From NCBI GenBank assembly GCA_022842595.1, contig JALHPF010000009.1, positions 1 through 64,000 of the forward strand: a stretch of 64,000 bases of DNA, written 5' to 3'. Positions within the stretch are counted from its first letter, which is position 1, and every line of letters starts with the position of its first letter. Positions 7,132-15,689 of the stretch are shown here, piece by piece. A model generated the notes under the pieces. It saw only the letters and a program-made list of their open reading frames with translations. It was not told the DNA's origin and ran no database searches. Origin of the DNA: Rubrivivax sp. GTDB taxonomy: Bacteria; Pseudomonadota; Gammaproteobacteria; Burkholderiales; Burkholderiaceae_C. The translations under genes were made by a program, and so were the position numbers.

Positions 7132-8757
7132 ATGCCTTCAGGCGCCACCCGCCGCCCGCCGTCTGCCCCTGTCGCGCTGCCAGGCACCCAGCCCAACCCG
7201 GCGCGCGAACTCCGGCCGCTGGGCAAGCGCATTGCCGCGGGCTATCTGCAACGCATCCTCACGGCCCGCGTTTACGACGTCGCCCGGGAAACCGCGCTCG
7301 ACCCGGCCCGCAGCCTGTCGCGGCGCATCGGCAACCAGGTGCTGCTCAAGCGCGAGGACCAGCAGCCCGTTTTCAGCTTCAAGCTGCGCGGCGCCTACAA
7401 CAAGATGGCGCGACTGGACGCGGTCAGCCTGAAGCGTGGCGTCATCTGCGCCTCGGCGGGCAACCATGCCCAGGGCGTGGCGCTGGCGGCCAAGCGGCTG
7501 GGCACCACGGCCGTCGTCGTGATGCCGGTAACCACGCCCCGGCTCAAGGTCGACGCCGTGCAGGCGCTGGGCGGCGACGTGGTGCTGCACGGCGACAGCT
7601 ACAGCGACGCCTACACCCATGCCTTGACCCTGCAGAAGGAACGTGGGCTGACGTTCGTGCACCCGTTCGACGACCCCGACGTCATTGCCGGCCAGGGCAC
7701 GGTGGCCATGGAGATCCTGCGCCAGCACCAGGGCCCGATCGACGCGGTGTTCGTGGCCATCGGCGGCGGCGGCCTGATCTCGGGCGTGGCGGCGTACATC
7801 AAGGCAGTGCGGCCTGAAATCCGTGTCATCGGGGTGCAGACCGTCGATTCCGACGCCATGCTGCAATCGGTGCGGCGCGGCAAGCGCGTGACGCTGGCCG
7901 ACGTCGGCCTGTTTTCCGACGGTACGGCCGTGAAGCTGGTGGGTGAAGAGACCTTCCGCGTGGCGCGCGAGCTCGTCGACGACTATGTCGTGGTCGACAC
8001 CGATGCCGTCTGCGCCGCCATCAAGGACGTGTTCCAGGACACCCGCTGCGTGCTTGAACCCGCCGGTGCGCTGGGCGTGGCCGCGATCAAGCAGTACGTG
8101 GCCACGCACAAGCTCAAGGGGCAGACCCTGGTGACCATCACCTGCGGCGCCAACATGAACTTCGACCGACTGCGCTTCGTCGCCGAGCGCGCCGAATTCG
8201 GCGAGCAGCGCGAGGCGCTCTTCGCTGTGACCATCCCCGAGGAACGGGGTTCGTTCAAGCGCTTCTGCGAGATGCTGGGCCCGCGCTCGGTGACGGAATT
8301 CAACTACCGCATCAGCGACGCGCGCGAGGCCCATGTCTTCGTCGGTCTGGCCATCGCCCGGCGCGAGGAAGCCGACAAGCTCGAACGCCATTTCGTGCGC
8401 CAGGGCTTCGCCACCGTCAACCTCACCGACGACGAATTTGCCAAGGAGCATGTTCGCCACATGGTCGGCGGCCGCAGTGAACTGGCGCGGGACGAGCGAC
8501 TCTTCCGCTTCCAGTTCCCCGAACGGCCGGGGGCGCTGATGCGCTTCCTGGCCACCATGCACCCGGGCTGGAACATCAGCCTGTTCCATTACCGCAACCA
8601 GGGTGCTGATTACGGCCGCATCCTGGTGGGCATCCAGGTGCCGCCGGGCGACGAAGCGGCGTTCGACGATTTCCTGCGCACCCTGGCTTTCCCGTGCATC
8701 GAGGAAACTGCCAACCCCGTGGCAGGCTTATTCCTGCGCCAGAGCGCAGACGGCTGA
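7132..8757 (+). CDS. ilvA: Threonine ammonia-lyase (biosynthetic threonine dehydratase)
   Basis: PLP enzyme converting threonine to 2-oxobutanoate and ammonia, the first committed step of isoleucine synthesis, in the cytoplasm. The PLP lysine lies in SFKLRGAYNK (K84), and the phosphate-binding glycine loop GGGGLISG lies near 211-218. Two ACT-like regulatory repeats follow from about residue 365 (RGSFKRFCEMLG and PERPGALMRFLATM), as in isoleucine-inhibited IlvA. The 541-residue form from ATG 7132 has about 35 extra N-terminal residues compared with typical IlvA; a GTG at 7072 is possible. A terminated leader upstream may regulate it. Confidence 0.95.
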   Translation: MPSGATRRPPSAPVALPGTQPNPARELRPLGKRIAAGYLQRILTARVYDVARETALDPARSLSRRIGNQVLLKREDQQPVFSFKLRGAYNKMARLDAVSLKRGVICASAGNHAQGVALAAKRLGTTAVVVMPVTTPRLKVDAVQALGGDVVLHGDSYSDAYTHALTLQKERGLTFVHPFDDPDVIAGQGTVAMEILRQHQGPIDAVFVAIGGGGLISGVAAYIKAVRPEIRVIGVQTVDSDAMLQSVRRGKRVTLADVGLFSDGTAVKLVGEETFRVARELVDDYVVVDTDAVCAAIKDVFQDTRCVLEPAGALGVAAIKQYVATHKLKGQTLVTITCGANMNFDRLRFVAERAEFGEQREALFAVTIPEERGSFKRFCEMLGPRSVTEFNYRISDAREAHVFVGLAIARREEADKLERHFVRQGFATVNLTDDEFAKEHVRHMVGGRSELARDERLFRFQFPERPGALMRFLATMHPGWNISLFHYRNQGADYGRILVGIQVPPGDEAAFDDFLRTLAFPCIEETANPVAGLFLRQSADG

Positions 8758-8772
8758 ATACACTCGGGAGCC

Positions 8773-9888
8773 ATGGTCACCACCCGCTCGCTGGTCGCGC
8801 CGACGACTAACCCGCTGCTCGAGAAGGCCCTGCGCGAGAAGCTGCAGCGCCGCAATGAAGCCGGCGGCAGCCTAGGTGAACTGGAACCGCTGGCCGTGCG
8901 CCTGGGCCTGATGCAGAACACGCTGCAGCCGCGCTTTCACCAGCCGCAACTGCTCGTCTGTGCCGCCGACCACGGCCTGGCTGTCGACGGTCTCGAACCC
9001 ACCGACCGCCGCCGCACCTCGGACAGCGTGGCCATGCTGCTGGGCAACCAGCTGCCGCTGACCGTGTTTGCCCGCACCCAGGGCATGAGCATCCAGGTGG
9101 TGGACTGCGGCGTCGCCGACGAATTGGCTGGCCATGAACGCCTGCTCGTGCGCAAGATCGCCCATGGCACCCGCAATGCCCGCGCCACCGCGGCCATGAC
9201 GGGGGCCCAGGCCCATGCGGCCATGCGCGCCGGCATGGAGATCGCCGACCAGCTGCAAGGCAATGTCACGGTCATGGCCGGCGTCGGCATGGGCGCGCAC
9301 GAAAGCGCCGCGCTGGTGTTGTCGCGGCTGACCGATTGCGCAGTCCGTGACCTCGTGATGTCGAGTACGGAGATGGACACCGACAGGCTGGCCCACCTGC
9401 TCGTCATCCTGCAGGGTGCGCAGGGCCGGCACCGCGATGTCGTCGAGCCCATCGAAGTGCTGGCGGCGTTCGGCGGCTTCGAAATCGCGGTGATGGTGGG
9501 TGTGATGCTGATGGCTGCGAGCAAGCGCCACCTGCTGGTGATCGACGGTGTGCCCGCGTGCGCGGCGCTCATGGTGGCGGCACGCATTGCCCCGCCCGTC
9601 ACCGACTACAGCGTGTTCTGCCGCAGCCACACGCACCTGGGGCTCGACCAGGCGCTGAACCTCTTCCGGGCTTCAGCCTTGCTGGAACTGGGCATGGACA
9701 GCACCGACGGCACCGGCGCCACGCTGGCCTGGCCGCTGGTGAAGAGCGCGGCCGCCTTGCTGACCGAAGTGGCCGATGGTGAAGAGGCCGGGCCCTCGCG
9801 GCCGGCGCCGCTGGCCGACGCGCCCGAGTTCATCACCTTGCCGGTGGCCAAAGCCGCGCCTGCAAGCGCTTCGAACAGCGACTCCTGA
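8773..9888 (+). CDS. cobT: CobT-like nicotinate-nucleotide:dimethylbenzimidazole phosphoribosyltransferase
   Basis: Member of the CobT family, which makes alpha-ribazole phosphate for the lower ligand of cobalamin. The 371-residue protein has the family blocks AADHGLAVDG, GVGMGAHES and DGTGATLAWPLVKSAAALL. In Salmonella CobT the catalytic base is Glu317 of a GEG(S/T)GA motif; here the matching residue is Asp312 (TDGTGA), a conservative but notable change. It starts 15 bases after ilvA with a GGGAG ribosome binding site and is not in a cobalamin operon, so coupling to ilvA is positional. The C-terminal 45 residues are Ala/Pro-rich and probably disordered. Confidence 0.85.
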   Translation: MVTTRSLVAPTTNPLLEKALREKLQRRNEAGGSLGELEPLAVRLGLMQNTLQPRFHQPQLLVCAADHGLAVDGLEPTDRRRTSDSVAMLLGNQLPLTVFARTQGMSIQVVDCGVADELAGHERLLVRKIAHGTRNARATAAMTGAQAHAAMRAGMEIADQLQGNVTVMAGVGMGAHESAALVLSRLTDCAVRDLVMSSTEMDTDRLAHLLVILQGAQGRHRDVVEPIEVLAAFGGFEIAVMVGVMLMAASKRHLLVIDGVPACAALMVAARIAPPVTDYSVFCRSHTHLGLDQALNLFRASALLELGMDSTDGTGATLAWPLVKSAAALLTEVADGEEAGPSRPAPLADAPEFITLPVAKAAPASASNSDS

Positions 9889-9921
9889 ACGACGCCCGTT
9901 CGTCGCCACGGTGCCGGCTGA

Positions 9922-10578
9922 CTAACGCATCTGTGGCGAGTTGTCCTGGGTCTGCGACGCGTCGACCTGCATCGGCTGGCCGTCAGCCAGGGGTTGCCCC
10001 GCCGGATTGGGGTTGTAACCGGGCGTTCCCGGAGGGGCCATCATCTGGCGCAGGGCGCCAGGCGGCATCGGCCGGCCTGCCACGGGGCCCTGGCCTGGAG
10101 CGAAGGCCTGCCCGCCGATCGATGGCAGCGTGCCCGTGGCCGGTGGCGGCAAGGGCGGCAGCTCAAGCGATACCAGTGCCGGCCCGCCGCGCGCACCCAG
10201 CTGTGCGCCGCGTGGCTGCACGGCCTGCAAGACGGTGTTGCCATCGACCACCATGCCCACGCGGTAGGCCTTGGCTGGGTTGCCGTCAATGGCGATCAGT
10301 GCCACGCCTTCGCGAGCGGCTGCTGCGCTGCGCGGGCTGACCACGCCCACCAGGGTGAAGCGCGGGTCCGGCACGGGTGCGGCCTCGGCTTCCACGACCG
10401 GTGGCGGGGCGTCAGCGCCGAACAGCCGGGTCAGGTCGCCACGCAGGCCGCCGCCGGGCTGGGCCACCAGCGTGCCGGCCGGCGCGGCCGGGGGCTGCAC
10501 GAAGACGCGCAAGCCCCAGAAGAAAGCGCTCCCGGCCACCAGGGCCCAGACGCCGAATGTCCACCAACGTGCCACCAT
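9922..10578 (-). CDS. gspC: Type II secretion protein GspC
   Basis: Inner-membrane clamp protein linking the type II secretion platform to the secretin. The 218-residue protein has an N-terminal membrane anchor (about residues 7-27) and a periplasmic homology region at about 72-125 (FTLVGVVSP...AYRVGMVVDGNTVLQAV). A Pro/Gly-rich C-terminal tail replaces a PDZ domain, so this is the PDZ-less type. It is transcribed divergently from gspG, an arrangement I recall from Burkholderia type II clusters. Stop and start are clear. Confidence 0.85.
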   Translation of the reverse strand: MVARWWTFGVWALVAGSAFFWGLRVFVQPPAAPAGTLVAQPGGGLRGDLTRLFGADAPPPVVEAEAAPVPDPRFTLVGVVSPRSAAAAREGVALIAIDGNPAKAYRVGMVVDGNTVLQAVQPRGAQLGARGGPALVSLELPPLPPPATGTLPSIGGQAFAPGQGPVAGRPMPPGALRQMMAPPGTPGYNPNPAGQPLADGQPMQVDASQTQDNSPQMR

Positions 10579-10686
10579 CGGCCCATTATGATTCAGCGAC
10601 CTCTCCAGCCGGGCCCGCGAAGGCCTGTCAATGGCCCCATGCGACCGTCCTTTTCCGCCCTACACCCGCAGCGCATCGCCTCCACC

Positions 10687-11100
10687 ATGCGCCTGCGCCG
10701 CGGCTTCACGCTGATCGAGCTGCTGGTGGTGCTGGTCATCATCGGCATCCTGGGCGCATTGATCGTGCCCAACTTCCTGGATCGTGCCGATGACGCCCGC
10801 GTGACCGCTGCGCGCACCGACGTCAGCAACCTCATGCAGGCGCTCAAGCTCTACAAGCTGGACAACCAGCGCTACCCCAGTGCCGAGCAGGGGCTGCAGG
10901 CCCTGGTGAGCAAACCCACCGTGGGCAACGTGCCGCCCAACTGGAAGGTCTACGTCGACAAGCTGCCGGCCGACCCCTGGGGCCGGCCGTACCAGTTCCT
11001 GAACCCGGGCGTGAAGGGCGAGATCGACGTCTTCAGCTTCGGCGCCGACGGTCAGCCGGGTGGCGAAGGCAAGGATGCCGACGTCGGTTCCTGGCAATAA
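10687..11100 (+). CDS. gspG: Type II secretion major pseudopilin GspG
   Basis: Major pseudopilin of the type II secretion pseudopilus, 137 residues. It has the prepilin cleavage site RRG|FTLIEL with Glu at +5, a hydrophobic helix, and the calcium-loop region DPWGRPYQFLNPG followed by FSFGADGQPGGEG that is characteristic of GspG. The start at 10687 gives a six-residue leader; an in-frame ATG at 10639 would lengthen it. It is the first gene of a tightly overlapping gsp operon. Confidence 0.95.
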   Translation: MRLRRGFTLIELLVVLVIIGILGALIVPNFLDRADDARVTAARTDVSNLMQALKLYKLDNQRYPSAEQGLQALVSKPTVGNVPPNWKVYVDKLPADPWGRPYQFLNPGVKGEIDVFSFGADGQPGGEGKDADVGSWQ

Positions 11101-11605
11101 GAGCAGCCTGCGCCAGCCCGTGTCGCCGCTGCGGCGTGGCTTCACGCTGATCGAACTGCTGCTGGTGCTGGCAATCGTCGCTGTCATGGCCGGGCTGGCC
11201 ACGCTGGCCTTGCGCGACAGCACGAGCACGCGGCTCGAACGCGAGGCCGTGCGCCTGGCGGCACTGCTGGAGATGGGCCGCGCCGAAAGCCGAGTCACGG
11301 GCACGGCCGTGCGTTGGATGCCTGAAGGGGCAGATACGCCTTCCCAGGCGCGCGCCGAAGACGGCGCCTTGCCGCCTGGGTTTCGCTTTGTGGGCCTCAG
11401 CCGTCTGGCGCCGCTGGCCCGCCACTGGCTGGAGCCGCGTGTGGTGGCCCAGGTGCCGCCACCTGGCTGGCTGCTGCTCGGGCCCGAGGCCATCCTGCCG
11501 CGCCAGAAGGTGCTGCTGCGCCTGGACGACCAGCAGATCGAGGTCAGCAGCGACGGGCTCGGGCCGTTCGAGGTGACGCCCTTGCCCGAGGTGCAGCAGC
11601 CGTGA
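11075..11605 (+). CDS. gspH: Type II secretion minor pseudopilin GspH
   Basis: Minor pseudopilin, 176 residues, with the prepilin motif RRG|FTLIELLLVL after an unusually long 21-residue leader. The globular part is variable, as expected for GspH. The ATG at 11075 overlaps the end of gspG by 26 bases, implying translational coupling; a GTG at 11060 is a less likely start. Assignment rests on order (G-H-I-J-K) and the Glu+5 motif. Confidence 0.85.
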   Translation: MPTSVPGNKSSLRQPVSPLRRGFTLIELLLVLAIVAVMAGLATLALRDSTSTRLEREAVRLAALLEMGRAESRVTGTAVRWMPEGADTPSQARAEDGALPPGFRFVGLSRLAPLARHWLEPRVVAQVPPPGWLLLGPEAILPRQKVLLRLDDQQIEVSSDGLGPFEVTPLPEVQQP

Positions 11606-11973
11606 AGACGCCGATGCGCCATCGCCAGGGCTTCACGCTCATCGAGGTGCTGGTGGCGCTGGCCGTGGTGGCCATCGCCCTCGGCGCCGGATTGCGCGCC
11701 GCGGGCGTGGCCACGAACAACGCCCAGCGCCTGTCGGACGTGATCGCCGCGCAATGGTGTGCCGACAACCAGCTGACGGCACTGAAGCTCGGCCGCGTCT
11801 TCCCGGGCACCGGTGACGCCGATTTCACCTGCGAACAACTCGGCCGCAGCTTTCAGGGCAAGCTCGTCACCCGGCCGACGCTCAACCCGAGCTTCAGGCG
11901 CGTCGACGCCCAGGTGTCCGACGCCGACGGCCGCCCGCTCGTGAGCCTGTCCACCATCCTGTCGCGCAATTGA
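11602..11973 (+). CDS. gspI: Type II secretion minor pseudopilin GspI
   Basis: Minor pseudopilin, 123 residues, normal size for GspI, which forms the pseudopilus tip with GspJ and GspK. The prepilin motif RQG|FTLIEVLVAL is followed by the GspI-typical core AAQWCADNQL. It starts at GTG 11602, sharing a 4-base GTGA overlap with gspH; an ATG four codons later is the alternative. Confidence 0.88.
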   Translation: MKTPMRHRQGFTLIEVLVALAVVAIALGAGLRAAGVATNNAQRLSDVIAAQWCADNQLTALKLGRVFPGTGDADFTCEQLGRSFQGKLVTRPTLNPSFRRVDAQVSDADGRPLVSLSTILSRN

Positions 11974-12752
11974 CGAACGCCGTGTTTCCGGTCCGCCCGG
12001 TCCGCCCGGCCCCCCGCCGCACCGGCTTCACGCTGGTGGAGGTGCTGGTCGCGCTGATCATCATGGCTGGCCTGGCGGCCCTGGCCTGGCGGGGCCTCGA
12101 TGGCATCGTGCGGTCACGCGATGGCAGCAAGGCCGTGATGGACCAGGCGCTGCGGCTGAACACCGTCGTCACGCAGTGGGAACAGGACCTGCTGGCGGTA
12201 CAGGACACGGGCGCGGTGCCGGCCATCAGCTTCGACGGGCAGAGCCTGCGCCTGACGCGTCGCGTTGAAGGCGGCATGGCGCTGGTGGTGTGGGCGTTGC
12301 GCGGTGGCGCCTGGCAACGCTGGATGTCGCCGGCGGCCACTCGCAGCAGCGAACTCGTCGACCACTGGCTGCGAAGCCAGCAGCTGCTGGGCAATGAAGC
12401 TGGCCAGTTGACCGTCGGCCAGGCCAGCACCTGGCAGGTCTACTTCTATCGCGGCAACGCCTGGACGAACGCTCAGTCGACCGGCGACTTCGCCCAGCCT
12501 GTCGCACGCGAAGCGCCGCCGCCAGCCGCCGCGGCGTCTCCACCCACGACGGGCACCGGTGCCCCGGACGGCAGCCCGCCGCCCGACCCCGCGGCGGTCG
12601 CCGCGGCAGCAGCGGCAGCAGCAGCAGCAGCAGCCGCCGCCGCGGCCGGAGCCCAGCAACGCGAGCAGCTGCCCGATGCCGTGCGTCTGGTGATCACCCT
12701 GGAAGCCGGCACCCTGACACGCGACATCGCGTTGGGCCCGGGGGGCAGCTGA
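11970..12752 (+). CDS. gspJ: Type II secretion minor pseudopilin GspJ with a poly-alanine insert
   Basis: Minor pseudopilin of the tip complex, 260 residues, with the motif RTG|FTLVEVLVAL after an 18-residue leader. The start appears to be TTG 11970, overlapping the gspI stop; a downstream GTG at 11982 is possible. Residues about 175-230 form a Pro/Ala-rich insert with 16 alanines in a row (211-226) that is not part of the usual fold. The final block RLVITLEAGTLTRDIAL is the standard C-terminal strand pair, so the gene is intact. Confidence 0.87.
   Translation: MTNAVFPVRPVRPAPRRTGFTLVEVLVALIIMAGLAALAWRGLDGIVRSRDGSKAVMDQALRLNTVVTQWEQDLLAVQDTGAVPAISFDGQSLRLTRRVEGGMALVVWALRGGAWQRWMSPAATRSSELVDHWLRSQQLLGNEAGQLTVGQASTWQVYFYRGNAWTNAQSTGDFAQPVAREAPPPAAAASPPTTGTGAPDGSPPPDPAAVAAAAAAAAAAAAAAAAGAQQREQLPDAVRLVITLEAGTLTRDIALGPGGS
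12600..12647 (+). repeat. Alanine codon run inside gspJ
   Basis: Sixteen consecutive Ala codons include six GCA in a row (12615-12632). This is a trinucleotide tract prone to slippage by whole codons. Confidence 0.9.
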
Positions 12753-13732
12753 TGCACGCCGCCCCGCGCCGTGGCGCCGCCCTGCTGCTGGCGATGCTGA
12801 TCCTGACGCTGGTGGCCACCCTGGCCTTCGGCATGCTGTGGCAGCAGAACCGCGCGATGCAGGTCGAAGGGGCGGAGCGCGCACGTGCGCAGTCGCTGTG
12901 GATCCTGGCCGGGGCGATGGACTGGGCGCGACTCATCCTGCGCGAGGATCTGCGCCCCAGACCCGGCTCGAACCAGGCGCCGATCGATGCGCTGACCGAC
13001 ATCTGGGCCACGCCGCTGGCCGAGGCCCGGCTGTCGTCGTTCCTCTCCGTCGACCAGGACAATAACGCCGACGGCGGCCCCGAGGCGTTCATCTCGGGCA
13101 ACATCGTCGACGCCCAGTCGCGTTGGAACCTGCGCCGCCTGATCGACCCGGCCGGCAAGATCGTGCCGGCCGAGCTCGAGGCACTCGACCGGCTTTGCAC
13201 CCAGGCCAACCTGCCCGCCGGCGTGGCCCAGCAGATTGCCGAAGGCCTGCGCGGCGCCTGGGCGCCGCCGGCGCAGGCTGGCAGCCCCGACGCGACCGCT
13301 GGCGACGTCTTGCTGGCGCCGCAGCGCATGGCCGACCTCTCCTGGCTCGGCCTGGACCCGGAATGGGTCCAGCGGCTGGGCAAGTGGGTTGACATCCTGC
13401 CGGTGCCCACGCCGGTGAACCTGAACACGGCGTCCCGCGAAGTGCTGGCCGCTGCCATCGACGGCATGGACCTTGGCAGTGCCGAACGGCTGGTGCAGGC
13501 GCGCCAGCGCGAACCTTTCCAGACCGTGGAAGCGGCCAAGGCGCTGCTGTCGGAAGCGCAGCTGAAGGACGCCAGCCGCGTCAGCGTCACCAGCAGCTGG
13601 TTCATTGCCACCGGTCGGCTGCGCCTGGACGACCGCGCGATGGAAGAGCGGGCCCTGATCGAACGCCGCGGCAACCAGGTGATGGTGGTGCGGCGCGAGC
13701 GCCTGAGCCTGGCCGTGGGCCCTGGTTCATGA
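12752..13732 (+). CDS. gspK: Type II secretion minor pseudopilin GspK
   Basis: Largest minor pseudopilin, capping the pseudopilus, 326 residues. The N-terminus RRG|AALLLAMLILTL lacks Glu at +5, the diagnostic feature of GspK. It has the two-lobed body with helix-hairpin-helix-like segments (PVNLNTASREVLAAAIDGM near 226-245). It overlaps the gspJ stop by one base. A gap of 194 bases follows before gspL, the only large gap in the cluster. Confidence 0.92.
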   Translation: MHAAPRRGAALLLAMLILTLVATLAFGMLWQQNRAMQVEGAERARAQSLWILAGAMDWARLILREDLRPRPGSNQAPIDALTDIWATPLAEARLSSFLSVDQDNNADGGPEAFISGNIVDAQSRWNLRRLIDPAGKIVPAELEALDRLCTQANLPAGVAQQIAEGLRGAWAPPAQAGSPDATAGDVLLAPQRMADLSWLGLDPEWVQRLGKWVDILPVPTPVNLNTASREVLAAAIDGMDLGSAERLVQARQREPFQTVEAAKALLSEAQLKDASRVSVTSSWFIATGRLRLDDRAMEERALIERRGNQVMVVRRERLSLAVGPGS

Positions 13733-13926
13733 CAATGAAGCGGCTGAACTGGCCGGTTTTGCGTGTACCGGAGCGACAAAGCAGCAACATACGCCCCGCC
13801 ACAATAGGTGGGTCCGGGTCTCCAGCCGCAGTGGTGCGCCGCGCCGCCGCCGGCAGGTACTGAAGCCCGTCCCACTTTTCGTCGCCCTTCCTCGCCGCCC
13901 ATCCTCCGTTCCCGGCATTCACTTCC

Positions 13927-15192
13927 ATGTCCATCCTCGTCATCCAGCTGCCCGCCAGAGAACGCCTGACCGCGCGTGCGGCCGATGCTGCCCCTGGCCT
14001 GCGCCTGCCGGCCGAGCTGGACTTCGTGTTCAGCAGCGACGGCAGCAAGGCCACCCAGACCGGTCGTGCCGCCCCGGCGCTGCTGCCACGTGCCGACAGC
14101 GTCGTGCTGGTGCTGGCCGAGGCCGACGTCAGCTGGCATCGCATCGACGTTCCCAAGGCGCCGCCGGCTCGCGTGCGTGCGGCGCTGGCCGGCGTGCTCG
14201 AAGACACCCTGCTCGAGGACGAGGAGACGCTGCACTTCGCCCTGGCGCCGGGCGCCATCGGCGGGCAGGCTGGCTGGGTGGCGGTGATGCACCGGGCCTG
14301 GCTGAGCGCGATGCTGGGCGGGCTCGAACAGGCTGGACTCAGCGTCGAACGGGTGGTGCCCTCAAGTGCCCCCACGCCCATCGCCACCGCCACTGGCCTG
14401 GCCAGTGGGCGTGGCCACTTCTTCGACACCGAACCCGGCATCGACAGCCCGCCCTGGCTGGCCCTGGCCCAGCCCGACGGCGTGGTCTGCCTGCGCCTGG
14501 CCGGTGCCCTGGCGCGCGCCCTGCAGCCTGCGCCCGACGCCGCCGTGCGATGGACGGCCACGCCCGCCGCAGCTGCGGCTGCCGAACGCTGGCTGGGTGC
14601 GCCGGTGGCAGTGATGACGGCCGCCGAACGTGCGCTGGAAGCCGCGCAGTCCGCCATCAACCTGCGCCAGTTCGATCTGGCTGCGCGCCACCGCGGCACG
14701 CGTGCGCTGCGCGACGTCGGCCGGCGGCTGCTCAGCGCCGAATGGCGGCCGGTGCGCTGGGGTCTGGTCGGCCTGGTGGCCGTGCAGCTCGTTGGCCTGA
14801 ACGCCTGGGCCTGGCAGCAACGCCGTGCCGTCGACGAACGCAAGCAGGCGATGGTGGCCTTGCTGCAGACCACCCACCCCGGCGTGCGGGCGGTTCTCGA
14901 CGCGCCGGTGCAGATGGAACGCGAAACCGACCGGCTGCGCGCCGCCGCCGGCCGTGCCGGCGACAGCGACCTCGAAGCCCTGCTGGCGGCCGCCGCCGCG
15001 GCCTGGCCCGACGGCCAGGGGCCGGTGCAGACGCTGCGTTTCGAGTCCGGTCGCCTGACCGTGGCCGCCCCCGGCTGGGGCGAACCGCAGCTGGCGCAAT
15101 TCCGCGAACGCCTGCGCGCCGCCGGCTACGCGGCCGAGGCCGCCGAAGGCCGGGTCACGGTGTCGCGCCAGGCTGAAAGGAACGCGGCATGA
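13927..15192 (+). CDS. gspL: Type II secretion platform protein GspL
   Basis: Bitopic inner-membrane protein that recruits the ATPase GspE through its cytoplasmic actin-like domain (about residues 1-260). It has one membrane helix (near 278-300, GLVGLVAVQLVGLNAWAW) and a periplasmic ferredoxin-like domain (about 340-410). The length of 421 fits the family. The 194 bases upstream (13733-13926) show no coding signal and may hold an internal promoter. It overlaps gspM by 4 bases. Confidence 0.9.
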   Translation: MSILVIQLPARERLTARAADAAPGLRLPAELDFVFSSDGSKATQTGRAAPALLPRADSVVLVLAEADVSWHRIDVPKAPPARVRAALAGVLEDTLLEDEETLHFALAPGAIGGQAGWVAVMHRAWLSAMLGGLEQAGLSVERVVPSSAPTPIATATGLASGRGHFFDTEPGIDSPPWLALAQPDGVVCLRLAGALARALQPAPDAAVRWTATPAAAAAAERWLGAPVAVMTAAERALEAAQSAINLRQFDLAARHRGTRALRDVGRRLLSAEWRPVRWGLVGLVAVQLVGLNAWAWQQRRAVDERKQAMVALLQTTHPGVRAVLDAPVQMERETDRLRAAAGRAGDSDLEALLAAAAAAWPDGQGPVQTLRFESGRLTVAAPGWGEPQLAQFRERLRAAGYAAEAAEGRVTVSRQAERNAA

Positions 15193-15689
15193 AGCCCAGC
15201 CCCAAGGCCCTGGCCGCACTGGCGCCACTGCAGGCGAAATGGGCGGCACTGGCGCCGCGCGAAAAGCGCCTGGTGGTACTGGCCGGTGCGGCGGTCGGGC
15301 TCTTCCTCGTCTGGCTGCTGGCCGTGCGGCCGGCGCTGCGCACCCTGGCGACGGCGCCGGTGCAGCGCGCCGCGCTCGACCTGCAATGGCAGGCCATGCA
15401 GAAGCGCGCCGCGGAGGCCGCCGAACTGCGCGGCGCCACGCCGATGAGTTCCGAGCAGAGCCTGGCCGCGCTGAAGGCAGCGACCGATCGGCTGGGTGAA
15501 AAAGGCCGCATGTCGGTGCAGGGTGACCGCGTCGTGCTGTCGCTCACCAACGTCGGCACCTCCGAGCTGCGCGACTGGCTGGCCGAAGCCCGCAGCGGTG
15601 CCCGCGCGCGGCCGGTGGAAGCGACGCTGTCGCGCGCAGCGCAGGGCTACAGCGGCACGCTCATCGTCGCCGTCGGGGGCGCCCTGTGA
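15189..15689 (+). CDS. gspM: Type II secretion platform protein GspM
   Basis: Inner-membrane partner of GspL, 166 residues, with a short cytoplasmic N-terminus, one membrane helix (LVVLAGAAVGLFLVWLLAV, about residues 28-46) and a periplasmic ferredoxin-like domain. ATG 15189 overlaps the gspL stop by 4 bases and its stop overlaps the gspN start, giving a translationally coupled chain. Confidence 0.9.
   Translation: MKPSPKALAALAPLQAKWAALAPREKRLVVLAGAAVGLFLVWLLAVRPALRTLATAPVQRAALDLQWQAMQKRAAEAAELRGATPMSSEQSLAALKAATDRLGEKGRMSVQGDRVVLSLTNVGTSELRDWLAEARSGARARPVEATLSRAAQGYSGTLIVAVGGAL

Noticed and set aside
13727..13918. 63-codon antisense frame in the gspK-gspL gap
   Set aside because: No ribosome binding site, Arg/Cys-rich noise-like translation, and no terminator.
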